The notes beneath the pieces were generated by a model. It searched no databases. It saw nothing but the letters and a program-made list of their open reading frames with translations, and was not told where the DNA came from. From Pseudomonas sp. N3-W (GTDB taxonomy: Bacteria; Pseudomonadota; Gammaproteobacteria; Pseudomonadales; Pseudomonadaceae), in the NCBI RefSeq assembly GCF_024970185.1, contig NZ_CP103965.1, positions 5,041,001 through 5,105,000 of the forward strand: a stretch of DNA of 64,000 nt. Direction: 5' to 3'. This document shows positions 34,814 to 42,875 of the stretch, piece by piece. Each line of letters starts with the position of its first letter. The first letter of the stretch is position 1. The translations under genes were made by a program, and so were the position numbers.

Positions 34814-36049
34814 TCAATCCAGCAACCTCAACCGCCCCTCGATAAACCGCCGCTCCGGCACCTGCTGCGTCAACTCAAGCGCCCGCTCATACGCCGCTCG
34901 CGCCTCCTCCACCCGTCCCAACTGCCGACAGAACTCCGCCCGTGCCGAATGTGCCAGGTGGTAGTCCAGCAACTGCCCCCGCGCCAGAATGCCTTCGACC
35001 AACGTCAGCCCCGCCAACGGACCATCACGCTGGGCCAACGCCGCCGCACGGTTCAGCTCGATCACTGGCGACGGCACCGCCCGCAACAGCACGTCATACA
35101 GCCCGACGATCTGCAGCCAGTCCGTTTCCTGCGCCGTAACCGCTTCGGCGTGCACCGCCGCAATCGCCGCTTGCAGGCAGTAAGGCCCAAAGCGCCGAGT
35201 GGTCAATGCATGCTGCACCAGGGCGCAGCCCTCGGCGATCAACCCGGCATCCCACAACGTGCGGTCCTGCTCATCCAGCACGATCAACTCACCGGTTTGC
35301 GAGGTCCTGGCCGGGCGCCGCGACTCGTGCAACAGCATCAACGCCAGCAGCCCCATGACTTCCGGCTCGGGCAGCAACTCCATCAATAATCGACCAAGAC
35401 GAATCGCCTCGCGGGTCAGGTCATCACGGGTCAACTGCGCGCCAATGGACGCCGAATAGCCTTCGTTGAACACCAGATAAATCACCCGTAACACACTGTC
35501 CAGACGCTCCGGCAATACGGCCAGCGACGGCACCTGATAAGGAATTTTTGCGTCGCGGATCTTGGCTTTGGCGCGCACGATGCGTTGGGCGATGGTGGCG
35601 GGTGTCGAGAGAAACGCTCGGGCGATTTCTTCGGTGGTCAGGTCGCAGACTTCGCGCAGCGTCAGCGGTACTTGCGCATCGGCGGCCAGGGCCGGGTGAC
35701 AGCAAGTGAAGATCAGGCGCAGGCGATCATCTTCCACGTCTTCGTCACTCCAGTCGGCCTGCTCCAGCGCCTGCATCTGAGCGATCAACATGGGCTGAGA
35801 GGCGTTGAACCGCGCCCGCCGGCGCAACCCATCGATGGCCTTGAAGCGCCCGGTGGACACCAGCCAGGTGCGCGGGTTATCCGGCACGCCATCGCGTTGC
35901 CAGCGTTCGACCGCGACGAAGAACGCCTCGTGCAAAGCCTCTTCGGCAAGGTCGAAATCGCCGAGCAAGCGGATCAGGGTCGCCAGAATCCGCCGCGAAT
36001 CGTCGCGGTAAACCTGCTCGACCCGTGCCGAGACCGACTCCCCCGACAT
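34814..36049 (-). CDS. ECF42-type sigma factor with C-terminal extension
   Basis: A 411-residue sigma factor. The first 170 residues have the sigma2 (LGDFDLAEEALHEAFFVAVE) and sigma4 (LTLREVCDLTTEEIARAFLS) regions. About 240 more residues follow (a DUF6596/TPR-like helical domain), a fusion typical of the ECF42 group, where the extension is thought to control activity in place of an anti-sigma. The start at 36049 overlaps the stop of the SRPBCC gene (TGATG), so it is coupled. A DGPF-type YCII gene lies upstream in the same operon, the signature context for ECF42. Confidence 0.92.
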   Translation of the reverse strand: MSGESVSARVEQVYRDDSRRILATLIRLLGDFDLAEEALHEAFFVAVERWQRDGVPDNPRTWLVSTGRFKAIDGLRRRARFNASQPMLIAQMQALEQADWSDEDVEDDRLRLIFTCCHPALAADAQVPLTLREVCDLTTEEIARAFLSTPATIAQRIVRAKAKIRDAKIPYQVPSLAVLPERLDSVLRVIYLVFNEGYSASIGAQLTRDDLTREAIRLGRLLMELLPEPEVMGLLALMLLHESRRPARTSQTGELIVLDEQDRTLWDAGLIAEGCALVQHALTTRRFGPYCLQAAIAAVHAEAVTAQETDWLQIVGLYDVLLRAVPSPVIELNRAAALAQRDGPLAGLTLVEGILARGQLLDYHLAHSARAEFCRQLGRVEEARAAYERALELTQQVPERRFIEGRLRLLD

Positions 36050-36531
36050 CAGTCGGGCATGCCTTCGGTCACCAGCGTCACCAGACGGTCGAGGCTCTGC
36101 CCCCACCCGTCGTGGAAGCCCATGGCTTCGTGCGCCTGGCGATCCTCTTCGTTCCAGTGCATGGCACGGGCGGTGTAGAGGGTTTTGCCACCCTGCTCCT
36201 GCAACGTCACTTCAGCCGACATGAACGGTTTGCCCGACGGGATCCAGCCGGGAATAAAAGCGTCGGTGAACACCAGTCGCTCCGGGGCGACGATCTCCAG
36301 AAACACGCCCATGGTCGGGTATTCACTGCCGTCCGGGGCGCGCATCAGGGTGCGAAACTGGCCGCCAACCCACAGGTCCATTTCGCACTCGGGGGTGGTC
36401 ATGCCGTGCGGTCCCCACCACTGGGCGAGCAGCGCCGGCTCGGTCCAGGCGCGGAATATCTTGCGGCGCGGTGCGTCGATCAGGCGGCTGATGGACAACT
36501 CGTAAGGAGCGGCTTTCTGTTGTGCAGTCAT
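36049..36531 (-). CDS. SRPBCC (AHSA1-like) domain protein
   Basis: A 160-residue single-domain protein of the SRPBCC fold (helix-grip), with the AHSA1-like opening YELSISRLIDAPRRKIFRAW and the pocket segment LLAQWWGPHGMTTPECEMDL. Such domains bind hydrophobic ligands. It is the middle gene of the YCII-SRPBCC-sigma operon and its stop overlaps the sigma start, so it is probably part of the same response. Confidence 0.92.
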   Translation of the reverse strand: MTAQQKAAPYELSISRLIDAPRRKIFRAWTEPALLAQWWGPHGMTTPECEMDLWVGGQFRTLMRAPDGSEYPTMGVFLEIVAPERLVFTDAFIPGWIPSGKPFMSAEVTLQEQGGKTLYTARAMHWNEEDRQAHEAMGFHDGWGQSLDRLVTLVTEGMPD

Positions 36532-36573
36532 GGGTGGACTCCTGTTTGTATTTTTTTATTCAGGGATCGTCGA

Positions 36574-36918
36574 TCAAGGATTCAACTGGCGAACCGGGCG
36601 AACTTCGACACAGCCCACTCGGGCCGCCGGGATATTGCCGGCCACCTGAATGGCTTCATTGAGGTCACGGGCATCGATCAGGTAGAAGCCGGCCAGTTGC
36701 TCCTTGGTCTCGGCGAACGGGCCGTCGGTAATCGACAACTTGCCGTTGCGCATGCGCACGGTAGTGGCGGTTTGCACCGACTCCAGCGCTTCTGCGGCGA
36801 GCATCCGGCCGCTGCCCTGGATCGATTCGGCATAGGCCATGCACTCGGCATCCTTGGGGCTGTCGGGCAACGTATGCAGTTCGCGCTCGCTGCTGTAAAC
36901 CAGGCACAGGTATTTCAT
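36574..36918 (-). CDS. YCII-related DGPF domain protein
   Basis: A 114-residue protein of the YCII (DGPF) family: YLCLVYSSERELHTLPDSPK at the start and SITDGPFAETKEQLAGFYLI with the name-giving DGPF motif. It is the first gene of the ECF42 operon, the usual genetic partner of this sigma group. Its biochemical role is not settled; the family fold is a dimeric alpha-beta barrel. Confidence 0.93.
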   Translation of the reverse strand: MKYLCLVYSSERELHTLPDSPKDAECMAYAESIQGSGRMLAAEALESVQTATTVRMRNGKLSITDGPFAETKEQLAGFYLIDARDLNEAIQVAGNIPAARVGCVEVRPVRQLNP

Positions 36919-37082
36919 CGCGGCTCTCCATTATCGGCTGGTCAACTATGGCTGCTGTCGGGAGTTTCGGCGAAAATCCCGACGATCAGGGTTGCGGACT
37001 GTTTTTTGCAGACACCCTTAGTCGTGTGGCGAAGGCCTGAATCGACAGCCGAAAATAAAAAAACTCGCCGAAGCAAACTCGC

Positions 37083-37088
37083 TAGAAT
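37083..37088 (+). promoter_or_regulatory. Putative -10 box of the GNAT gene
   Basis: TAGAAT in the word TCGCTAGAATCCG, the same 13-mer seen before the kinase gene at 24127. It lies about 36 bases before the GTG start. Confidence 0.45.
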
Positions 37089-37123
37089 CCGAAGCTCATC
37101 CGTGTTGGAAAAAGGACACTCCA

Positions 37124-37609
37124 GTGACAGCCCGACTCGTGCCTTACGAAAGCCTGAACGCGCTCCAGCGCCAGCAGGTCGAGGCCATTGAAATTCACGC
37201 CGAGCAAATCAAATTCTCCGGCGACATCCACGGTGCGCTGCACACCCTGTTGTCCAAACCCGGCCCCGGGGTCAAAGGCTTCGCCCTGCTGGTCGAGGAT
37301 ATTCCGGTGGCGTTCCTGCTGCTCAAGCGCCCGCCGGTCTTGCCGGACTGGGCCAACGAACACAGCGCCACCCTGCACGCCCTGCAAGTCGATCAACGCG
37401 CCCAAGGCAAAGGCTTTGGCAAAGCCTGCCTGCAAGCCCTGCCCGAAGTGGCACGCCAGGCATGGCCTGAGATCAAGGGGCTGGAGTTGTCGGTGGATGC
37501 GGACAACGACGCGGCCATCGCGCTGTACAGCCAGTTCGGCTTTATCGACAGCGGCGAGGCGTACAAGGGCCGGATCGGTTACGAACGGCGGATGGGGATG
37601 GTGTTTTGA
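37124..37609 (+). CDS. GNAT family N-acetyltransferase
   Basis: A 161-residue acetyl-CoA-dependent acyltransferase with the GNAT core ALQVDQRAQGKGFGKACLQA (the acetyl-CoA loop QxxGxG) and the final ELSVDADNDAAIALYSQFGF strand. The substrate is unknown. The start is a GTG behind AAAAAGGAC. The next plus-strand open frame is a truncated pseudogene, so it stands alone. Confidence 0.92.
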   Translation: MTARLVPYESLNALQRQQVEAIEIHAEQIKFSGDIHGALHTLLSKPGPGVKGFALLVEDIPVAFLLLKRPPVLPDWANEHSATLHALQVDQRAQGKGFGKACLQALPEVARQAWPEIKGLELSVDADNDAAIALYSQFGFIDSGEAYKGRIGYERRMGMVF

Positions 37610-37638
37610 TCGGTTGAGGGAAACGCACGGAGGCAGCT

Positions 37639-37743
37639 ATGGACAACACTTCAAGGGTTCAGGCCATCATCTCCAGCGATCCCTTGCGCTGGCGCCTGCT
37701 TCAGCTCGTTCATTCCCTGAACCTGCCGGATTGCTTATGTTGA
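37639..37743 (+). pseudogene. 5' remnant of a nucleotidyltransferase-family gene
   Basis: After a good ribosome site (CGGAGG) an ATG opens a frame of 34 codons that reads MDNTSRVQAIISSDPLRWRL and continues with LQLVHSLNLPDC before a stop. This is the start of the bacterial nucleotidyltransferase family (the segment D-P-x-R-x-x-L-L ... L-x-L-P-D that precedes the ...GAGFVRN... active region), but the rest is missing: a stop and then a REP element follow. It is probably a deletion remnant. The identification rests on my memory of the family. Confidence 0.6.
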
Positions 37744-37755
37744 CTGAACGGGCGC

Positions 37756-37780
37756 ATTCGCGAGCAAGCCCGCTCTCACA
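37756..37780. repeat. Single REP element, slightly diverged
   Basis: ATTCGCGAGCAAGCCCGCTC, with a TCACAG tail where the usual one is CCACAG. It lies just after the truncated nucleotidyltransferase frame and may mark the deletion edge. Confidence 0.8.
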
Positions 37781-37809
37781 GGGGATATTCGGTGGCTGAC
37801 AGATCGTGG

Positions 37810-38298
37810 TTATAGCGCCAGCACCATCTCATGCCACGCCATCCCGCCATGATCCGACGCCGACGGCTGGATGTAGGCGAAGCCGAATCCGGCGTACAGC
37901 GGGATGTGCCGTTCCTTGCACATCAGGTGGATATTGGTTTTGCCCATGCCGCGCATCCGCTCGATGAACTCGCCCATCAGGCGTTTCGCCAGGCCCTGCC
38001 CCTGATAATCGGGGTGTACCACCACCGACATGATGACCACGTGCGGGCCGGCCGGGTCGTGGCCGATCAGTTCCTTGAAGGCTTCGTCTGACATTTCCAC
38101 CTCGAACGCCGCACCGGAGTTGATGAAACCGGCTACGACGCCGTCGACTTCGGCCACGATAAAGCCTTCGGGCCAGGTGGCGATGCGGGTGGCGATCTTT
38201 TCCCGGGTGGCGGCTTCGTCGCCTTCGTAGGCCAGGGTTTCGATGGCGTAGCAGCGGTCCAGATCAGCGGGGGTGACGTGGCGGATGACGGGGTTCAT
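37810..38298 (-). CDS. GNAT family N-acetyltransferase (second)
   Basis: A 162-residue acetyltransferase with the opening VIRHVTPADLDRCYAIETLA, the CoA-binding loop VHPDYQGQGLAKRLMGEFIE and the conserved final YAGFGFAYIQPSASDHGG. The opening and the Asp/Glu before the CoA loop look like the arylalkylamine-type branch, but the acceptor is not predictable. It is a single gene. Confidence 0.92.
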   Translation of the reverse strand: MNPVIRHVTPADLDRCYAIETLAYEGDEAATREKIATRIATWPEGFIVAEVDGVVAGFINSGAAFEVEMSDEAFKELIGHDPAGPHVVIMSVVVHPDYQGQGLAKRLMGEFIERMRGMGKTNIHLMCKERHIPLYAGFGFAYIQPSASDHGGMAWHEMVLAL

Positions 38299-38460
38299 GG
38301 CGGCTCGAAATCAGCTGGGGAAAGGCTGCAAATGATAAAGGAATAAGGTGTTCATATCGATCACCCGCGGGGCCGTAAAGCCTGCGTATAGGCGCTTTCC
38401 TTGCCCTTGGGTTCGGACTATTTGTATTCCCTGTCTCTGATCATCAATAGGGGAATCACC

Positions 38461-38571
38461 ATGAGCAGCGTTCAGGTAGGGCTTCTTATGCTGTTGGGTA
38501 TCAGCAGCTTCGGCTTTATTCATCTGGCCATCGACCTGTTGCGGGCGCGACGGTTGAAGCAGGGTAAATAA
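38461..38571 (+). CDS. 36-residue membrane peptide
   Basis: A short frame missed by size cut-offs: MSSVQVGLLMLLGISSFGFI then HLAIDLLRARRLKQGK. The first 28 residues form one transmembrane helix and the tail is positively charged, so it would sit in the inner membrane with its C-terminus inside. An AGGGGAA ribosome site at the right distance supports translation, and a perfect 13-bp hairpin follows. The function is unknown. Confidence 0.6.
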   Translation: MSSVQVGLLMLLGISSFGFIHLAIDLLRARRLKQGK

Positions 38572-38576
38572 ACAAT

Positions 38577-38605
38577 CGAGAGGCGGACCAGCGGTCCGCC
38601 TCTCG
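38577..38605. terminator. Long perfect hairpin, bidirectional terminator
   Basis: CGAGAGGCGGACC (38577-38589), loop AGC, GGTCCGCCTCTCG (38593-38605): a perfect 13-bp stem. On the minus strand it is followed by ATTGTTTATTTA, which would end the GyrI-like gene; on the plus strand it ends the small membrane peptide. Confidence 0.8.
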
Positions 38606-38611
38606 CTGCTT

Positions 38612-39097
38612 TCAAGCCTTGAGCGGCAGCCAGATTTCCAGCACGCCGGTGTGCAGCTTGGGATTGTAATCCTCGCTGTATCGCTCGAATTCCGGGGCAT
38701 CCGCGGCTTCATGCCCGGACTGCGGCAGCCAGGTTTTCCAGATGTAATGAAAAGTGCGGGGCAAGTCGTCCAGCGAGCCTTTGTGCTGAAACACTGCGTA
38801 ATGCTGGGGTTGAACCTCGATCCAGCGGTACTTCTCGGGCAAGTCGTCGAGTTTGCTGATTTCGACGCCGGCGATGTATTCGAAACTGCCCTTGCCATCG
38901 GGATTGCAGCAGATGCCGTAGGTCACTTCGTTCTTTTGCCCTGGAATTTTCCCCAGATGCGGGATGAATCGCTCCCAGAGTTCGGGGATTTTGTGCGTCG
39001 TCTCCGTGGTAAAACGCCCACCCAGCCCGGCGATGAGCAGAAAGTGCCCGTTTTCGAAGCGTGGTTCGGCCGTTTCGACGCGTGTTTGCTCATCCAT
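38612..39097 (-). CDS. GyrI-like / effector-binding domain protein
   Basis: A 161-residue stand-alone GyrI-like domain, the ligand-binding fold otherwise found at the C-terminus of AraC or MerR regulators. The segments FLLIAGLGGRFTTETTHKIP, EVTYGICCNPDGKGSFEYIA and YAVFQHKGSLDDLPRTFHYI are typical, and the last stretch ends in the usual FERY...YNP...TGVLEIWLPL. It lacks any HTH. The start at 39097 is set by AGGAG. Its role may be small-molecule binding or detoxification. Confidence 0.88.
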   Translation of the reverse strand: MDEQTRVETAEPRFENGHFLLIAGLGGRFTTETTHKIPELWERFIPHLGKIPGQKNEVTYGICCNPDGKGSFEYIAGVEISKLDDLPEKYRWIEVQPQHYAVFQHKGSLDDLPRTFHYIWKTWLPQSGHEAADAPEFERYSEDYNPKLHTGVLEIWLPLKA

Positions 39098-39341
39098 GAC
39101 TCGACTCCTGAAAACGATAAAAAAGTTGGGGTGCGGCAAAGGAGTATAGAAGCCAAACCCGATTCGCCCAATGACAGGCCCGCAAGCCGCCCGACGGCTG
39201 GTTTATTGCCTTACGCTCGGAAAAATCTGCTTACACAGTCTGGACAGGTTGCCATCACTGCCCTTATCTTCCGCCACAGGCCACCGCAGTGGCCAGCGTC
39301 GCTCGGACGGTTCCGGGCGCTTACGTTATTCCGAGGCAACA

Positions 39342-40559
39342 ATGGCCGAACAAGGTTCGCCGCGCCGCTTTGCGCGCATAGATCGACTCCCCCCTTACGT
39401 GTTCAACATCACCGCCGAGCTGAAGATGGCCGCCCGACGTCGTGGCGAAGACATCATCGACTTGAGCATGGGCAACCCTGACGGCCCTACCCCGCCGCAT
39501 ATCGTTGAAAAACTGGTCACCGTCGCCCAACGCGAAGACACCCACGGCTACTCGACATCCAAGGGTATTCCGCGCCTGCGCCGGGCGATTTCCAACTGGT
39601 ACAAGGATCGCTACGCGGTCGACATCGACCCGGAAACCGAAGCCATCGTCACCATCGGTTCCAAGGAAGGCCTGGCGCACTTGATGCTGGCCACCCTCGA
39701 CCAAGGCGATACGGTGCTGGTGCCCAACCCCAGCTACCCGATTCACATCTACGGTGCCGTGATTGCCGGCGCCCAGGTGCGGTCGGTGCCGCTGATCCCG
39801 GGGGTGGACTTCTTCGATGAACTGGAGCGTGCCATTCGCGGCTCGATCCCGAAACCGAAGATGATGATCCTCGGCTTCCCGTCCAACCCCACCGCCCAGT
39901 GCGTGGAGCTGGACTTCTTCGAGCGGGTCATCGCCCTCGCCAAGCAGTATGACGTGCTGGTGGTGCACGACCTGGCTTACGCCGACATCGTCTACGACGG
40001 CTGGAAAGCCCCCTCGATCATGCAGGTGCCTGGCGCCAAGGACATCGCGGTGGAGTTTTTCACCCTGTCCAAGAGCTACAACATGGCGGGCTGGCGGATC
40101 GGCTTCATGGTCGGCAACGCGGAACTGGTCAACGCCCTGGCGCGGATCAAGAGTTACCACGACTACGGCACGTTCACCCCGTTGCAGGTGGCGGCGATTG
40201 CCGCGCTGGAAGGCGATCAGCAGTGCGTCAAAGACATCGCCGAGCAGTATCGCCAGCGTCGTAACGTGCTGGTCAAAGGCCTGCATGAGCTGGGCTGGAT
40301 GGTCGAAAACCCGAAAGCGGCCATGTACGTCTGGGCCAAGATTCCCAAGGAATACGCGCACCTGGGCTCGCTGGAATTCGCCAAGAAGCTGCTGGCCGAG
40401 GCCAAGGTCTGCGTCTCGCCGGGTGTCGGGTTTGGGGAATACGGGGACGATCATGTGCGCTTTGCGCTGATCGAAAACCAGGACCGGATTCGTCAGGCTG
40501 TGCGCGGGATTCGCGGGATGTTCAGGGCGGATGGGCTGGTACAGAAAACCATTAGCTGA
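39342..40559 (+). CDS. alaC: PLP-dependent aminotransferase, AlaC-like
   Basis: A 405-residue fold-type I class I/II aminotransferase. The PLP lysine is in the [13 protein letters not shown] segment; the Gly-rich [10 protein letters not shown], the [14 protein letters not shown] segment with the conserved Asn-Pro, and the C-terminal Arg ([11 protein letters not shown]) are in place. The best named match is AlaC, which makes alanine from pyruvate and glutamate; other close branches use methionine or LL-diaminopimelate pathway compounds. The ATG at 39342 is used because the upstream 57 codons are not conserved in this family. Confidence 0.9.
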   Translation: MAEQGSPRRFARIDRLPPYVFNITAELKMAARRRGEDIIDLSMGNPDGPTPPHIVEKLVTVAQREDTHGYSTSKGIPRLRRAISNWYKDRYAVDIDPETEAIVTIGSKEGLAHLMLATLDQGDTVLVPNPSYPIHIYGAVIAGAQVRSVPLIPGVDFFDELERAIRGSIPKPKMMILGFPSNPTAQCVELDFFERVIALAKQYDVLVVHDLAYADIVYDGWKAPSIMQVPGAKDIAVEFFTLSKSYNMAGWRIGFMVGNAELVNALARIKSYHDYGTFTPLQVAAIAALEGDQQCVKDIAEQYRQRRNVLVKGLHELGWMVENPKAAMYVWAKIPKEYAHLGSLEFAKKLLAEAKVCVSPGVGFGEYGDDHVRFALIENQDRIRQAVRGIRGMFRADGLVQKTIS

Positions 40560-40569
40560 CCTGGATCAT

Positions 40570-40658
40570 TGTGGGAGCTGGCTTGCCTGCGATGCAGGCA
40601 CCTCGATGTGTCAGGAATACCGAGGTGATGCTATCGCAGGCAAGCCAGCCCCCACATT
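40570..40658. repeat. Second REP family, inverted pair
   Basis: GTGGGAGCTGGCTTGCCTGC near 40571 and TCGCAGGCAAGCCAGCCCCC near 40634 are inverted around two CCTCG/CGAGG arms. The GCTGGCTTGCCTGCGAT core differs from the other REPs in the window (GCGAGCCTGCTCGCG), so it is a different family. Confidence 0.9.
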
Positions 40659-40691
40659 TGACCGAGTTCCTGCATTGGTTCAGCGGTGTGC

Positions 40692-42044
40692 TTAAACGAA
40701 CAACGACAGCAGCATGATAAAGCCCAGCGCCACGATCGACAGGATGGTCTCCATGGCCGTCCAGGTCTTGAACGTCTCGGCCACGGTCATGTTGAAGTAC
40801 TGTTTCACCAGCCAGAAACCCGCGTCGTTGACGTGGGACAGGATCAGCGAACCGGCGCCGGTCGCCAGCACCAGCAGCTCGCGGTTCACCCCCGGAATCA
40901 TGCCCACCACCGGCACCACAATGCCCGCGCCCGTGATGGTCGCCACGGTTGCAGAACCGGTGGCCACGCGAATCACCGCTGCTACCAGCCAGGCCAGCAG
41001 GATCGGCGAGATCTGCGCGTTCACCGCCATGTGGCCGATCACGTCACCCACGCCGCTGGTGACCAGCATCTGCTTGAAGCCACCACCGGCACCGATGATC
41101 AGAATGATCGCGGCGGTTGGCGCGAGGCTCGCATCCAGCAGTTTGAGGATCTGTTTCGAACCGATGCCCTGACGGTGGCCAAAGGTGTACAGCGACAGCA
41201 ACAACGCCAGCAACAACGCCGAGATCGGGTGACCGATCAGGTCCATCCAGCCGCGAAAGAAATGCCCGTCCGGCAGCGCGACGTCGGCAAAAGTCTTGAG
41301 CAGCATCAGGAACACCGGCAGCAGCACGGTGACCAGGGTGATGCCGAAGCTTGGCAGCGTCGCCGCTTCCGGTTCACGGGCCAGTTGATCAACCAGCTCC
41401 TGATTGGCATGGCCCGGAATGTATTTGGAGATAAAGGTGCCGTAGATCGGACCGGCGATGATCGCCGTCGGCAGCGCCACGATCAGACCGTACAGAATGG
41501 TTTTACCAATGTCGGCACCGAACACGCCAATGGCCAGCAACGGCCCCGGATGCGGCGGAACCAGGCCATGCACGGCGGACAGGCCAGCCAGCAGCGGGAT
41601 ACCGATCTTGATGATCGACACGCCGGTACGCCGGGCAACGATGAACACCAGCGGAATCAGCAGCACGAAGCCGATTTCGAAGAACAGCGGAATGCCGACC
41701 AGGAACGCCGCGAACATCATTGCCCACTGCACGCGCTCTTTGCCGAATGCGCGAATCAGCGTCTGCGCAATCTGATCTGCCCCGCCCGATTCGGCCATCA
41801 TCTTGCCGAGCATCGTGCCCAGTGCCAGGATGATCCCGACAAACCCCAGCACCCCGCCGAAGCCGTCCTGGAACGCCTTGAGGATGGTGCCCACCGGCAT
41901 GCCGGAAGTCAGGCCGAGAAAGGCTGCCGCGATGATCAGGGCAATGAACGGATGCAGTTTGAATTTGGTGATCAGGACGATGAGTCCGATGACCGTGACC
42001 ACTGCGTCAACCAGCAGGAACGTCTCGTGGGACATGCCAAACAT
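40692..42044 (-). CDS. gntP: Gluconate permease (GntP family)
   Basis: A 450-residue gluconate:H+ symporter with about twelve to fourteen membrane helices (for example FLLVDAVVTVIGLIVLITKF and PFIALIIAAAFLGLTSGMPV near the start, and the family-specific PPHPGPLLAIGVFGADIGKT). It imports gluconate. It lies 82 bases downstream of gntK on the same strand, so the two form an operon controlled by the divergent LacI-type GntR. Confidence 0.94.
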   Translation of the reverse strand: MFGMSHETFLLVDAVVTVIGLIVLITKFKLHPFIALIIAAAFLGLTSGMPVGTILKAFQDGFGGVLGFVGIILALGTMLGKMMAESGGADQIAQTLIRAFGKERVQWAMMFAAFLVGIPLFFEIGFVLLIPLVFIVARRTGVSIIKIGIPLLAGLSAVHGLVPPHPGPLLAIGVFGADIGKTILYGLIVALPTAIIAGPIYGTFISKYIPGHANQELVDQLAREPEAATLPSFGITLVTVLLPVFLMLLKTFADVALPDGHFFRGWMDLIGHPISALLLALLLSLYTFGHRQGIGSKQILKLLDASLAPTAAIILIIGAGGGFKQMLVTSGVGDVIGHMAVNAQISPILLAWLVAAVIRVATGSATVATITGAGIVVPVVGMIPGVNRELLVLATGAGSLILSHVNDAGFWLVKQYFNMTVAETFKTWTAMETILSIVALGFIMLLSLFV

Positions 42045-42126
42045 TAGGGGTGTCTCCTGTTTGTTGTTGTTATTAAAACGGGGAATTCGCACGCCATCAG
42101 CGTAGCGCCAGCTCTGTTAACAAGAT

Positions 42127-42660
42127 TCATACCGCGAATTTCAGGCCGTGTTGCAGCCACCAATGGTGGGCCTGACCGGCCAGTTCAGCGACGCTGTGAT
42201 GGGAGGCATCGAGGGCCAGGGTCAAAGGCTCGCCGACCGGGGATTCAAGGGTGGCGAACTGGCTGTCGATCAAGGTCGACGGCATGAAGTGGCCGGGACG
42301 ATGGGACACACGGTCGGCCGCGACTTCAGGCGTCAATTCCAGGAACACGAAGCCCAGCCCCGGCAAGGCGCTGCGCAGACGTTCGCGGTAGCTGTGTTTG
42401 AGCGCCGAACAGGTCAGCACCGGGCGTTCGCCGAGGGCATCAACGCGGCGCAGTTCGTCGCACAGGCTGTCGAGCCAGCCGGCACGGTCTTCGTCGTCGA
42501 GGGGAATGCCAGCGCTCATCTTGGCGATGTTGGCGGCAGGGTGGAAAGTGTCGCCTTCAATGGCGGTCGCGCCGCTGAGCTGGCACAAGGCCTCGCTGAC
42601 GCAGGTCTTGCCGCAACCGGCAACGCCCATGATGACCAGGGCGGTGATGGGATGATTCAT
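42127..42660 (-). CDS. gntK: Gluconokinase
   Basis: A 177-residue kinase that turns gluconate into 6-phosphogluconate with ATP, feeding the Entner-Doudoroff pathway. The Walker A motif GVAGCGKT is near residue 15, the substrate segment EGDTFHPAANIAKMSAGIPL follows, and CSALKHSYRERLR is the GntK signature. The start at 42660 follows TGAGG. It leads the gntK-gntP operon and is divergent from gntR, with two GntR-like operators between them. Confidence 0.95.
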   Translation of the reverse strand: MNHPITALVIMGVAGCGKTCVSEALCQLSGATAIEGDTFHPAANIAKMSAGIPLDDEDRAGWLDSLCDELRRVDALGERPVLTCSALKHSYRERLRSALPGLGFVFLELTPEVAADRVSHRPGHFMPSTLIDSQFATLESPVGEPLTLALDASHHSVAELAGQAHHWWLQHGLKFAV

Positions 42661-42681
42661 GTAACACCTCAGCACGCAGAC

Positions 42682-42695
42682 AGCGCTACCTTTGC
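42682..42695. promoter_or_regulatory. GntR operator near gntK
   Basis: AGCGCTA-C-CTT-T-GC; on the opposite strand GC-A-AAG-G-TAGCGCT. This matches the AC-N-AAG-N-TAGCGCT site I recall for Pseudomonas GntR except for one base. It lies 22 bases from the gntK start, well placed for repression. Confidence 0.65.
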
Positions 42696-42832
42696 CAGTT
42701 ATGACACTAGACCAAAAGTAGAAGTTGCCGACGCCTTCTTGTCATTTTTGTGGGTTGCAGCATGTTCGTTCCCAACGCCGAAAAGCGAGGTTCAGGCAGA
42801 ACTCGCTTACGCATTTGCAGCTGCTTCGGGAC

Positions 42833-42846
42833 AGCGCTACCTTAGT
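42833..42846. promoter_or_regulatory. GntR operator near gntR
   Basis: AGCGCTA-C-CTT-A-GT; opposite strand AC-T-AAG-G-TAGCGCT, a full match to the recalled Pseudomonas GntR site. It lies 29 bases before the gntR start, suggesting autoregulation. The ACAGCGCTACCTT word is shared with the site at 42682-42695. Confidence 0.7.
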
Positions 42847-42875
42847 GTCTTGAATTTTGTTTGGCAAGCCGTCTG

